A stretch of DNA of 52,855 bases from Actinomyces johnsonii (GCF_006546835.1 NZ_VICB01000024.1:1-52855), one strand, 5' to 3'. Shown: positions 6,837 through 15,494, counted from the first letter of the stretch. Numbers and translations are program-made. The notes: generated from the sequence alone by a model not told the origin.

Positions 6837-9149
6837 ATGGGATCGGTGTGTGCCGCGATGCGGCTTGATGAAGAAATTCTCGAGGCTGAGACGGGGAGCA
6901 TTTCCTTTGAGTTCAGGTCGAGGTCCGACGGGAACCTGTTCTTATTGCGCGGGTCCGATGCGCGCTCTCTCGAGATGCGCATCGTCGGGTCGTCGCTCGT
7001 GTACGAGGCGGCGGTTCCGAGCAAGTGGAATAAGCTGGAGGCCGAGGATATACGCTCACTCGACGACGGACGCTGGCACAGTGCCGTCGTGACCGTCGAC
7101 TCCGCCGGGACTCGGCTCTACGTCGATGGCTACCAGGTCTTCTGCGGTACCACCACGGCCTTCCTCAAGGACCTCCCCGGATTGACGCAGGCGATACTGG
7201 GCCAGGGCGACAGTCCAGAGATCACCGCGTTCAGGGTGCGCCCAGAGGTGCTGACCTCGCGGGAGGTCCTGGCCCTGTCACGGCGCGTGCAGCCACTGGT
7301 CGAGTTCGCCGCCAACCGTCTGAGCCCCTACGACGTCACCCGCTTTTGCCACGCCCGGCACGGCTCGGTCTGGTTGCGCTTCCGGGTGCGTGGTCGCATG
7401 CAGCAAGGAGCCCTACTCGCGGCCAGCGGGCTCGGGCGAGAGCAGCTCTCCGTGACGGTGGGGCCGGAGGGGATCACTTACACCTGCGTGAGCGCGACGG
7501 GCGAACGCAGGGAGGTCCAAGCCGACGGTGCGTGGAGTGATGGCGATTGGCACGAGGTCGTGGTCACCGTGGGGCACGGTGCCGTCGACCTCTACGTCGA
7601 TGGATTCCGCGAGAAGCACGCTCCCGGCGAGTTCTTCCTCGGCGAGGTCGAAGGGCTCGACGAGATCGTCGTCGGCCAGGACTGCGATGGCGTGCGCCTG
7701 TCCGGAGAGGTGCAGCGTGCGGGTCTCTACGACTACGCCCTCAGCGACGCCCAGATCAAGCGTCTGTGCGAGATCGAGCCGATCGAGACCGATGCGCTCT
7801 TCGACCGGGGCTACCGCGGCTCTGCGTCCTACCGGATCCCGTCCCTCCTGACCCTGACCTCAGGCACCATCCTGGCCGGGGCGGACCAGCGCGTCTCCAG
7901 TGCCAACGACTCTCCCAACGACATCAACTTCGTCGTGCGCCGATCCCTCGACGGAGGGCGGAGCTGGGAACCGGTGCGCACCGTGATCGACTGCCCGGGA
8001 AGCGGAGAGGACGCCTCGTCGGTGATCGACTCCTGCATGGTTCAGGATCCGCACACGGGGAGGATCCACGTTCTCATCGATCACTTCCCCGGCGGGATAG
8101 GGCAGCCCAACTGCTGGGCATCGACCGGATTCGATGAGCAGGGGCGAAGGCTCCTGCGGGACCTTGACGACGGACGCTACGTCGTTGAGGCGGACGGGAA
8201 GGTGACGACGATCGACGGGCAGGCCACCGAGTTCCGGATCGAGGATGACGGAACCGTGCTCCGCGACGGCCACCCGGCCGGGAACTTCGAGCTGGCCCCC
8301 GGTGCGGACCCGGCCGAGAGCCTCCTGGCCATCCCCACCAGCTACTTGCAGATCGCCCATTCCGACGATGACGGTGTCACATGGAGCAAACCGCGGGATC
8401 TCAACCCCCAGCTGAAGCAGCCGTGGATGAGATTCCTGGGCACCTGCCCGGGCAACGGCATCGCCCTACGCCACGGTCCCCGTCCCGGACGCCTCGTAGT
8501 ACCCCTCTACTTCAACAATGACGGCAACTGGTTGGCGATGTGCGCCACCGTGGCCTACTCCGACGACCACGGCGAGACCTGGAACCTGGGACACGGCCCC
8601 AACGACGGCAGGCGGACTCCCGATGGAGAGCTCGACCCGCGGACCTTCGTCGATGAGACCTGGTCCCTGCACGAGGCCGCAGTCGTGGAGCGTCGGGACG
8701 GAACGCTCGTGCTGTACATGCGCAACCAGCATCCGTGCGGCCGTGTCGCCGTCTCCGAGTCCCATGACGCGGGGCAGACCTGGGGGCCGATCGACTTCGA
8801 TGAGGATCTTCCCGAGATCTGGTGCCAACCCAACGCCATCTGCCTGCCCTCGGCCGAGGGGGAGGACCGCATCGTCTTCGCCAACGCCTCGCTCATGCTC
8901 CCGTTTCGAGGGTGCGGTGTCATTCGACTCAGCCTTGACGGAGGACGCACCTGGAGGCGCTCACGGACCTTCAACCCCGGTCACTACGTCTACCAGTGCA
9001 TGTGCGCGCTGCCCGACGGAAGAATCGGGATCCTCTGGGAGAACGAGTGCCAGGGCCTCTACTTCTCGCGCATTCCCCTGAGCTGGTTCGACGCCGATGT
9101 CGAATCCATCGAGCCGCACACCACCGCGGATCAGGACGGGCGCTTATGA
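6837..9149 (+). CDS. nanH: Exo-alpha-sialidase (GH33) with two N-terminal LamG/ConA-like domains and no signal peptide
   Basis: The 770-residue protein releases terminal sialic acid from glycans. Residues about 10-150 and 165-310 are two lectin-like jelly rolls, each with a W-H-x-V-V-T-V...LYVDG strand pair. The catalytic propeller follows, with arginine motif YRIP (near 332), candidate acid/base aspartate in ADQR (near 347), five Asp-boxes of form S-x-D-x-G-x-[ST]-W (near 370, 508, 575, 641, 699), and the terminal nucleophile region YQCMCALPDGRIGILWE. There is no hydrophobic leader and no LPXTG tail, and an in-frame TGA at 6828-6830 rules out an N-terminal extension, so the enzyme looks cytosolic. 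Actinomyces sialidases described to date are usually exported. AAAGGTGA precedes the ATG. Confidence 0.9.
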   Translation: MGSVCAAMRLDEEILEAETGSISFEFRSRSDGNLFLLRGSDARSLEMRIVGSSLVYEAAVPSKWNKLEAEDIRSLDDGRWHSAVVTVDSAGTRLYVDGYQVFCGTTTAFLKDLPGLTQAILGQGDSPEITAFRVRPEVLTSREVLALSRRVQPLVEFAANRLSPYDVTRFCHARHGSVWLRFRVRGRMQQGALLAASGLGREQLSVTVGPEGITYTCVSATGERREVQADGAWSDGDWHEVVVTVGHGAVDLYVDGFREKHAPGEFFLGEVEGLDEIVVGQDCDGVRLSGEVQRAGLYDYALSDAQIKRLCEIEPIETDALFDRGYRGSASYRIPSLLTLTSGTILAGADQRVSSANDSPNDINFVVRRSLDGGRSWEPVRTVIDCPGSGEDASSVIDSCMVQDPHTGRIHVLIDHFPGGIGQPNCWASTGFDEQGRRLLRDLDDGRYVVEADGKVTTIDGQATEFRIEDDGTVLRDGHPAGNFELAPGADPAESLLAIPTSYLQIAHSDDDGVTWSKPRDLNPQLKQPWMRFLGTCPGNGIALRHGPRPGRLVVPLYFNNDGNWLAMCATVAYSDDHGETWNLGHGPNDGRRTPDGELDPRTFVDETWSLHEAAVVERRDGTLVLYMRNQHPCGRVAVSESHDAGQTWGPIDFDEDLPEIWCQPNAICLPSAEGEDRIVFANASLMLPFRGCGVIRLSLDGGRTWRRSRTFNPGHYVYQCMCALPDGRIGILWENECQGLYFSRIPLSWFDADVESIEPHTTADQDGRL

Positions 9150-9220
9150 AGCCAACGCCTCGATCCGTCTCACACCGCTCAACCATCCCCATTCCATCGC
9201 CCGTTCAAAGGAGAACCGTC

Positions 9221-10606
9221 ATGACCCCGTCCACCCCCGTCCCGTCCCACCCATCGCCAGCCTTCAACCGTCGCAGCTTCATGATCCTTGGAGGCGTCGG
9301 AATCTGCGGGGCGCTCGCCGCATGCGGCGGCCAGAGCTCCTCGGAGGATGAGGAGACCGGACCGCTGCGCGGAACGGTCACCATGTGGTCGTCCTTCACC
9401 CAGGGACCGCGTGCCGACTGGATGAAGAAGATGGCCGAGGAGTTCCACACCAAGAACCCGGATGTCACCGTCAAGATCGAGCAGTTCTCCTGGTCCGAGT
9501 TCAACACCAAGTGGACCACCGGATTGACCGCCGGACAGGTGCCGGACATCTCCACCGCGCTGCCCAACAACGTCGTGGAGATGATCAACTCCGAGGCCCT
9601 GGTTCCGCTCGACAAGGTCATCGACTCCATCGGCCGCGACCGCTTCCCCAAGCCGGCGCTCGCCGAGGGGCAATCGGACGGAAAGTCCTACTCGGTACCC
9701 ATCTACTCCCACGCTCAGGTCATGTGGTACCGCACGGATGTCCTGCAGTCCAAGGGGCTGTCGGTTCCGACGACCTGGGATGAGCTGGCCACTGCGGCCA
9801 AGGCGATCGGAAAATCTGATGACCTCTACGGGCTCTCCGTGCCCCTGGGAACGGGAGACATGCTGGGGGCCCGCTACCTCAACTTCTACGTCCGTTCCGC
9901 GGGCCAGAGACTGCTCAAGGACGACGGTACGGCGAACCTGACCTCCGAGCCGGCCCTGAACGGCATCAAGTACTGGACGGACCTGTACAAGTCGGTCTCC
10001 CCGGAGGGGTCGCTCGACTACGCGGTCCTCGATCAGGCGACGCTCTTCTACCAGGGCAAGACCGCCTTCGACTTCAACTCCGGATTCCATATCTCCGGGG
10101 TGGCCACCAACCGCCCCGATCTGGTCGACTCCATCGCCGCGGCGCCGCTTCCCAGGATAAAGGCCACCGACCCGGTCAACTACCCGGCCGAGGTGTCGAA
10201 CGTGCCCCTGGTGGTGTGGGAGGCATCCAAGGTCAAGCGGGAGGCCAAGGCCTTCCTGGAGTTCCTATTCACCAAGGACAAGTACATTGAGTTCCTCCAC
10301 TCGGTTCCCGGCGGGATGCTGCCCGTTCTCAGCGATATCTCGCAGGACTCCACTTACCTGGGTAATGAGACTATCCAGAAGTACTCGGACTCGATCAAAG
10401 TGATCCAGGATCAGGTCGACGTCGGCAGCGCGATCGGGATGGAGAAGGGGCCGCTCGTCCAGGCCGGTGTACTCACCGGCCAGGGCCTCATCGAGAAGAT
10501 GTACCACTCGATCATCATCGACGGGAGCGACGTCGAGACCGCCGCCAAGGACTGCGAGAAGAAGCTCAATGAGGCGTTCAAGGCCGCAGGAGCCAGCATC
10601 AAGTGA
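9221..10606 (+). CDS. Family 1 extracellular sugar-binding lipoprotein of a CUT1 ABC importer
   Basis: The 461-residue protein has a twin-arginine motif (NRRSFMIL, about residues 16-23), a short hydrophobic run and a lipobox LAAC near residue 35. The mature part has the family 1 solute-binding pattern 'VTMWSSFTQGP...KKMAEEFHTKNPDVTVKIEQFSW'. The ATG at 9221 is preceded by AAAGGAG; the frame is open further upstream, but that overlaps the sialidase gene. It would capture a sugar outside the cell and pass it to the two permeases that follow. The substrate is unknown; lying between sialidase and nanA, sialic acid, a modified form of it, or a sialylated oligosaccharide is likely. Confidence 0.85.
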   Translation: MTPSTPVPSHPSPAFNRRSFMILGGVGICGALAACGGQSSSEDEETGPLRGTVTMWSSFTQGPRADWMKKMAEEFHTKNPDVTVKIEQFSWSEFNTKWTTGLTAGQVPDISTALPNNVVEMINSEALVPLDKVIDSIGRDRFPKPALAEGQSDGKSYSVPIYSHAQVMWYRTDVLQSKGLSVPTTWDELATAAKAIGKSDDLYGLSVPLGTGDMLGARYLNFYVRSAGQRLLKDDGTANLTSEPALNGIKYWTDLYKSVSPEGSLDYAVLDQATLFYQGKTAFDFNSGFHISGVATNRPDLVDSIAAAPLPRIKATDPVNYPAEVSNVPLVVWEASKVKREAKAFLEFLFTKDKYIEFLHSVPGGMLPVLSDISQDSTYLGNETIQKYSDSIKVIQDQVDVGSAIGMEKGPLVQAGVLTGQGLIEKMYHSIIIDGSDVETAAKDCEKKLNEAFKAAGASIK

Positions 10607-10615
10607 GTCGGTGCA

Positions 10616-10645
10616 GTGGCGGGGCCGGGATCTCGTCCCCGCCAC
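10616..10645 (+). terminator. Stem-loop between the sugar-binding protein and permease genes
   Basis: GTGGCGGGG at 10616-10624 pairs exactly with CCCCGCCAC at 10637-10645. As in the sat operon, a hairpin directly follows the binding-protein gene and probably lowers downstream expression. Confidence 0.55.
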
Positions 10646-10665
10646 CCAGTCCGAAAGGTGAACTC

Positions 10666-11553
10666 ATGACACGTATCAAACGAATGAATTGGACGGGCGT
10701 CTGCTTCGTAGCACCGTCGATGATCGTCGTTCTTGCCCTGCTGATATACCCGGTCCTCTCAAGCATCTGGTATTCCTTCACGGACAAGAACCTCTTACGC
10801 ACCAGCTACCATGTGGTGGGACTCTCCAACTACACCGACCTGCTCGGATCCTCCAGCTTCTGGAACGCATTCGGAGTGTCGATTAAATGGACCGCCGCCT
10901 CGATCGCCGGTCAGCTCGCAGTGGGCATGATACTGGCTCTCGCGCTGGACCGGGTCCCACGTGGATCAGGGCTGTTCCGAACGCTCCTCATTGTCCCCTG
11001 GGCGTTTCCGGCCATTATCACTGCATTCGCCTGGAAGTGGATCCTCAATGACGTCTATGGATTCCTTCCCAATCTCCTGACGTCTCTCGGTCTGACCGAT
11101 AAAAACACGGCATTGCTGGGCAACCCCACGACGACCTTCTGGATCGCACTGTTCATCAACATCTGGTTCGGCGCGCCGATGTTCATGGTGAATATTCTCT
11201 CCGCCCTCAAGACCATTCCCCAGGAGCAGTATGAGGCCGCGATGGTGGACGGCGCCTCCGGATGGCAGAGATTCAGATTCATCACGCTGACACATATTCG
11301 CGAGGTCATCGGGCTGCTGGTCATCCTGCGCACCATCTGGATCTTCAACAACTTCGACATGCTCTTCCTCTTGACGGGAGGAGGCCCGGGGGAGAGGACC
11401 ACGACACTGCCGATCTTCGCCTACCAGGAGGGCTGGAACCTGCGCCAGCTCGGTGTCGCCTCCACGGTGACGATCCTGCTGCTCATCTTCCTGCTGGTTC
11501 TGGCCTTCGCCGCCTTCAGGATGCTCAACCGCTGGGAAAAGGAAAGGGGCTGA
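10666..11553 (+). CDS. CUT1 sugar ABC transporter permease, MalF/UgpA-type
   Basis: The 295-residue membrane protein has six predicted segments, the first at about residues 10-32 (CFVAPSMIVVLALLIYPVL). The ATPase-contacting EAA loop reads EQYEAAMVDGASGWQRFRFITLTHI. GAAAGGTGA precedes the ATG at 10666; an upstream in-frame GTG at 10603 would run through the hairpin and is rejected. It forms the channel with the next gene's product. No ATPase gene follows, so the pair probably uses a shared MsiK-type ATPase encoded elsewhere, as many actinobacterial CUT1 importers do. Confidence 0.88.
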   Translation: MTRIKRMNWTGVCFVAPSMIVVLALLIYPVLSSIWYSFTDKNLLRTSYHVVGLSNYTDLLGSSSFWNAFGVSIKWTAASIAGQLAVGMILALALDRVPRGSGLFRTLLIVPWAFPAIITAFAWKWILNDVYGFLPNLLTSLGLTDKNTALLGNPTTTFWIALFINIWFGAPMFMVNILSALKTIPQEQYEAAMVDGASGWQRFRFITLTHIREVIGLLVILRTIWIFNNFDMLFLLTGGGPGERTTTLPIFAYQEGWNLRQLGVASTVTILLLIFLLVLAFAAFRMLNRWEKERG

Positions 11554-11556
11554 ATC

Positions 11557-12393
11557 ATGCGACGCGCTGGTCGTAGTCCGTGGGGTACGGTATGCGTGTA
11601 CCTCCTCCTCATCGTCGCTGCCTTCATTGCGGTGTTCCCACTCGTGTGGGTCATCTCCTCATCTTTCAAGACCTCTCATGAGCTCGCGCAGAACCCGCTG
11701 CAGCTGTTCTCGAGCTCGCCGACGCTCGAGCACTACCGCAAGGTAATTCAGGAGATCGGGTTCCTGACGAATCTGAAGAACTCGCTGTTGATCGCGGGCT
11801 GCTCGACAGTCATCGCTGTCGTGGTCTCCATGCTTGGCGCTTACGGGATCGTGAGATTCTTCCCGCGCGTCGGCAGGCAGCTGACCAAGATCCTCATTGG
11901 AACCTATATGTTCCCGCCGATTCTGCTCGCCATCCCATACACCATCACCATGGTCAAGCTCGGGCTCATGAACAGTTATATCGGTCTGATCATCGCCTAT
12001 CTCTCGTTCTCGATCCCCTATGCGATCTGGATGCTCATCGGGTTCTTCCAGACGGTTCCCATCGGGGTGGAGGAGGCGGCCGCCGTTGATGGGGCAAGTC
12101 GCTTCAGGGTGTTCTGGCAGATCTCGGTGCCCATCATCCTCCCAGGGATCGTGGCAACTGCTGTGTACACCTTCATCAATACCTTCAACGAGTTCCTCTA
12201 TGCGCTCCTGTTCATCACCGAGTCGGACAGGATGCCCGTCGCAGTCGGCCTCTACTCTCTCCAGGGGTCGGAGGTTCTCGACTGGGGAGCCATGATGGCT
12301 GCTTCCGTGATCGTGATCGTCCCCTCGGTCGTTTTCTTCATGGTCATTCAGAGGCACATCTCGGGCGGACTCTCGGAAGGCTCTGTCAAGTAG
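11557..12393 (+). CDS. CUT1 sugar ABC transporter permease, MalG/UgpE-type
   Basis: The 278-residue protein has six membrane segments and an EAA loop reading VEEAAAVDGASRFRVFWQISVPIILP (split here by the family's usual 'EAA---G' spacing). It starts three bases after the previous stop, with AAAGGAAAGG upstream, so the two permeases are cotranscribed. The C-terminus ends in the typical 'FFMVIQRHISGGLSEGSVK', which in this family docks on the ATPase. A hairpin follows, separating the importer from nanA. Confidence 0.88.
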   Translation: MRRAGRSPWGTVCVYLLLIVAAFIAVFPLVWVISSSFKTSHELAQNPLQLFSSSPTLEHYRKVIQEIGFLTNLKNSLLIAGCSTVIAVVVSMLGAYGIVRFFPRVGRQLTKILIGTYMFPPILLAIPYTITMVKLGLMNSYIGLIIAYLSFSIPYAIWMLIGFFQTVPIGVEEAAAVDGASRFRVFWQISVPIILPGIVATAVYTFINTFNEFLYALLFITESDRMPVAVGLYSLQGSEVLDWGAMMAASVIVIVPSVVFFMVIQRHISGGLSEGSVK

Positions 12394-12433
12394 CCCCTCC
12401 TGCGGCCCGCCCCCCAGTCCCGCCTCTTGCCGC

Positions 12434-12478
12434 CCCGATGCCTACGACGCAGGTGATCGCGCGTCGTACGCACCGGGG
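12434..12478 (+). terminator. Imperfect stem-loop after the CUT1 importer genes
   Basis: TACGACGC (12443-12450) pairs with GCGTCGTA (12461-12468), extended by CCCCG (12434-12438) against CGGGG (12474-12478) with mismatches between. This is a likely terminator before the nanA promoter region. Confidence 0.5.
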
Positions 12479-12514
12479 TGGCGCGGAGCGGGGACATCTG
12501 CAACAATATCCATC

Positions 12515-12534
12515 GACGTCAGATGTCAGACGTC
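12515..12534. promoter_or_regulatory. Operator-like near-palindrome, site 3 (before nanA)
   Basis: GACGTCAGATGTCAGACGTC is the best copy of the repeat: GACGTC.GA..TC.GACGTC reads the same on both strands, with only four non-symmetric positions. It lies about 30 bases before the nanA start, where a bound repressor would block initiation. Confidence 0.7.
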
Positions 12535-12564
12535 CGATAACCTTTCAATGAAGAGAGACACCAC

Positions 12565-13485
12565 ATGGACAACCGTTTCACCGGCGTCATCCCGCCGGTT
12601 GTCACCCCTTTCACCGCCGAGGGCGAGGTCGATCTCGACAGCCTGGACAAGGTCGTTGAGCACCTCATCGTCGGGGGTGTCGATGGCCTGTTCGCCCTGG
12701 GGTCCTCAGGAGAGGTCGCCTACCTCACCGATTCCCAGCGCGACGCCGTCATTGAGCGCGTCGTCAAGAAGGCCGCGGGCCGGGTACCGGTGCTCGCAGG
12801 GGCCATTGACACCACCGCCCACCGCGTCATCGACCAGGCACGGCGCGCCGTTGCGCTCGGGGCCCAAGCCATCGTGGCCACCTGCCCCTTCTACGCGCTC
12901 AACGACGCCGAAGAGATCAAGGCCCACTTCCGCGCCATTGCCGCGGCCATCGACGTCCCCGTCTTCGCATACGACGTGCCCGTGCGTCTGGGCGGCGCCA
13001 AGCTCGGCCGGGACCTGCTTGTCGAACTGGGCAAGGAGGGCGTCATCGCCGGTGTCAAGGACTCCTCCGGCAACGACGTCGCCTTCCGCAGGCTCGTCGC
13101 AGCCAACGAGGCCGCAGGGCACCCGCTGGCGCTCCTGACCGGCCACGAGTGCGTCGTCGACGGCATGCTCCTCCTGGGCGCCGACGGACTCGTCCCCGGC
13201 TACGGCAATGTGGACCCGGTCCGCTACGCCGAGATGTGGAGGGCCTCTCGCGAAGGCGAGTGGGAGAAGGTGCGTCGTATCCAGGACGAGATCTGCGCGG
13301 GCTTCGAGATCGTCTTCGTGCCCCAGGGACGCTCCGCCGACGCCACCGGCATTGGCGCCTTCAAGACCGCGATGGAGGCGATCGGAATCATCGCCACCAA
13401 CGAGATGGCGTTCCCGGTCAAGGCGCTCGAGGGCGAGACCAAGGACGCGGTCCTTGAGATCGTCAGGGCACAGGGTCTGATCTGA
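12565..13485 (+). CDS. nanA: N-acetylneuraminate lyase (sialic acid aldolase), DapA/NanA superfamily
   Basis: The enzyme splits N-acetylneuraminate into N-acetylmannosamine and pyruvate through a Schiff base. The 306-residue TIM barrel shows the carboxylate-binding GSSGE (residues 46-50), the active-site tyrosine in VFAYDVP (Tyr136) and the Schiff-base lysine in IAGVKDSSGN (Lys165, the same number as in E. coli NanA). Sequence alone could also suit another pyruvate-dependent aldolase or dihydrodipicolinate synthase. The nanK and nanE genes directly downstream and the sialidase upstream decide for NanA. It has its own operator-like site upstream and a hairpin downstream. Confidence 0.88.
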   Translation: MDNRFTGVIPPVVTPFTAEGEVDLDSLDKVVEHLIVGGVDGLFALGSSGEVAYLTDSQRDAVIERVVKKAAGRVPVLAGAIDTTAHRVIDQARRAVALGAQAIVATCPFYALNDAEEIKAHFRAIAAAIDVPVFAYDVPVRLGGAKLGRDLLVELGKEGVIAGVKDSSGNDVAFRRLVAANEAAGHPLALLTGHECVVDGMLLLGADGLVPGYGNVDPVRYAEMWRASREGEWEKVRRIQDEICAGFEIVFVPQGRSADATGIGAFKTAMEAIGIIATNEMAFPVKALEGETKDAVLEIVRAQGLI

Positions 13486-13520
13486 AATCCCGGCCCTGGA
13501 GCCCCGGCGGATACGTGCCC

Positions 13521-13548
13521 GCCGCCCCTCGCCACGACGAGGGGCGGC
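13521..13548 (+). terminator. Stem-loop after nanA
   Basis: GCCGCCCCTCG at 13521-13531 pairs perfectly with CGAGGGGCGGC at 13538-13548 around a 6-base loop. It lies 36 bases after the nanA stop and may reduce read-through into nanK. Confidence 0.6.
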
Positions 13549-13685
13549 GCACAGCCGCCGGCTGCCACGGCCGGCATGCGGCCGGGCGCGCTCCGGCGGC
13601 CTCGAGCAGCATTCGCCCCGCGGACCATCGGTCCCCTTCCTTAAGAATCAGTGCACCCGTGCCGCACACCATTTTGGAGAGCCCC

Positions 13686-14702
13686 ATGAGCCAGGATGTC
13701 CTCTCATCCACCCCCTTGAACCCCGCGCCCCCCGATGCGGTTCCGCTCGTGGTCGGACTCGATCTCGGCGGCACCAAGATGGCCGCGGCCCTGGTGGGCG
13801 CCGATGGGGCTCTGCAAGGGCCGGTGGCTTCCTGCCCGACCCCGGCCCACGACGGCCCGGCCGCCATGCTCGACTCCATCAGCGTCCTCGTGCAGGAGGT
13901 CGTCGCGGCGGGCGCCCGCCGGGCTCCAGCCAGAGCCGTGCCGATCACGGCGGTCGGCATCGGCACCGCCGGCGTCGTCGACGTCGAGCGCGGAACGATC
14001 CTGTCCGCCACCGACGCCATCACCGGTTGGGCCGGAACGAGCGTCGCCGCAGGTGTGCGGGAAAGGCTTGCCGCCGCGGGTCTGGGAGAGCTGCCGGTCC
14101 ACGTCGAGAACGACGTCGATGCCTACGCCGCCGGAGAGGCGTGGCTCGGTGCCGGCGCCGGGGCCGAGGTCGTCCTCATGGTGGCGGTGGGCACCGGCGT
14201 CGGCGGGGCCCTCGTCATCGAGGGGCGAACCCGCAGAGGCGCTCACCACGTCGCCGGCGAGATCGGTCACGTGCCCGTTCCTGGCGCGCAGGGCGAGCCC
14301 TGCACCTGCGGCAGGCCGGGACATCTCGAGGGCGTCGCCGCCGGCCCGCAGATCCACCGCCGATACCTGGCCAAAGGGGGAGACCCGGATGTCCCCGACG
14401 CCCGCGAGGTGGAGAGGCGCGCAGCCGCGGGAGACCGCATCGCCCAGGGGGTCTACCGCGACTCGGCGGTCTGCCTGGGCAGGGCTCTGGCGGGCCTGGT
14501 CACCGTCATCGACCCCGACGTCGTGGTCGTCTCCGGCGGTCTGGCCCGAGCTGGCGACCTGTGGTGGGGGCCCCTGAGACGGACTTTCGCCGCAGAGATC
14601 ATCGACCCCCTGGCGTCCATCAAGATCATTCCCGCCACCCTGGGGACCACCGCGCCGATCGTCGGCGCGGCCCGTGGGGCCCTCGCCCTGGCCGAGAACT
14701 AA
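13686..14702 (+). CDS. nanK: ROK-family sugar kinase, probable N-acetylmannosamine kinase
   Basis: The 338-residue protein would phosphorylate N-acetylmannosamine to its 6-phosphate. It has the ATP-binding DLGGTKMAAALV near the N-terminus (about residues 25-36), the catalytic aspartate in HVENDVDAYAAGE, and the ROK zinc cluster GEPCTCGRPGHLEG. The ATG at 13686 is preceded by TTGGAGAG; the frame is open upstream, but that part is shadow sequence across the nanA hairpin. ROK kinases and ROK repressors share this fold, but there is no N-terminal helix-turn-helix here, so it is a kinase. ManNAc is inferred from the flanking nanA and nanE. Confidence 0.86.
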   Translation: MSQDVLSSTPLNPAPPDAVPLVVGLDLGGTKMAAALVGADGALQGPVASCPTPAHDGPAAMLDSISVLVQEVVAAGARRAPARAVPITAVGIGTAGVVDVERGTILSATDAITGWAGTSVAAGVRERLAAAGLGELPVHVENDVDAYAAGEAWLGAGAGAEVVLMVAVGTGVGGALVIEGRTRRGAHHVAGEIGHVPVPGAQGEPCTCGRPGHLEGVAAGPQIHRRYLAKGGDPDVPDAREVERRAAAGDRIAQGVYRDSAVCLGRALAGLVTVIDPDVVVVSGGLARAGDLWWGPLRRTFAAEIIDPLASIKIIPATLGTTAPIVGAARGALALAEN

Positions 14703-14723
14703 CGACAACCATCGCCCTAAGGC

Positions 14724-14733
14724 GACATCAGAC
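14724..14733. promoter_or_regulatory. Half-site of the nan-cluster repeat before nanE
   Basis: GACATCAGAC differs by one base from the left half (GACGTCAGAC) of the repeat seen before satA, satB and nanA, but the right half is not recognisable. It overlaps the ribosome binding region of nanE and may be a degenerate site or chance. Confidence 0.3.
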
Positions 14734-14744
14734 AGGACAGACTA

Positions 14745-15494
14745 ATGACCGATCAGTCACCATCGCACTCGTTCACCGACGAGCAGGCCGCCTCCGCGGG
14801 TCTCCATCCCGTTCTGGAGCGCCTGCGGGGAGGACTTATCGCCTCCGCCCAGGCCTATCCGGGGGAGCCAATGCGCGACCCCCGCACTATGGACGAAGTG
14901 GCCCAGGCCTGCGTGGCAGGCGGCGCCGTCGGCATCCGCGCACAGGGACTGGCGGATCTGGCCCTCATCTGCCAGCACGTCGACGTGCCCGTTATCGGCT
15001 TGTGGAAGGAGGGGCACGAAGGAGTCTTCATCACCCCCACCCTCACCCACGCCATCGCCGTGGCCGCCACTGGGAGCCAGATCGTGGCGCTGGACGGCAC
15101 TCGGCGACCCCGTCCCGACGGACTGAGCCTCGCCCAGACCGTTGAGGGCCTCCGACAGGCCCGCCCCGAGGTCCTCATCATGGCCGACTGCGGGTCCCTG
15201 GACGATGCCAAGGCCGCACAGGACGCAGGGGTCGACGTCCTGGGGACCACCCTGGCGGGCTACACCGGGGAGCGACCCAAGACCGAGGGCCCCGACCTCG
15301 AGCTCGTCGACCAGGTCGCCGGTATTGCGGAGATTCCGCTCGTCGTCGAAGGGCGGGTCCACACCCCCGCGCAGGCGGCGGCCGCCATGGAGCATGGTGC
15401 CTTCGCCGTCGTCGTCGGTACCGCGATCACTCACCCGACCACTATCACGTCGTGGTTCGCAGGTGCCCTGCCCGGCGCTCTGAGGAAGGGGTGA
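14745..15494 (+). CDS. nanE: N-acetylmannosamine-6-phosphate 2-epimerase
   Basis: The 249-residue TIM-barrel protein converts ManNAc-6-phosphate to GlcNAc-6-phosphate. Family marks are 'LRGGLIASAQAYPGEPMRDP' early on, the GLWKEGHEGVFITPTL region, MADCGSLDDA, the catalytic lysine-type segment and 'VVEGRVHTPAQAAAAMEHGAFAVVVGTAITHP', the phosphate-binding end of the barrel. It follows nanK by 42 bases and is presumably cotranscribed with it. The product needs NagA, not seen in this window, and then NagB (18.9 kb) to enter glycolysis. Confidence 0.92.
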   Translation: MTDQSPSHSFTDEQAASAGLHPVLERLRGGLIASAQAYPGEPMRDPRTMDEVAQACVAGGAVGIRAQGLADLALICQHVDVPVIGLWKEGHEGVFITPTLTHAIAVAATGSQIVALDGTRRPRPDGLSLAQTVEGLRQARPEVLIMADCGSLDDAKAAQDAGVDVLGTTLAGYTGERPKTEGPDLELVDQVAGIAEIPLVVEGRVHTPAQAAAAMEHGAFAVVVGTAITHPTTITSWFAGALPGALRKG

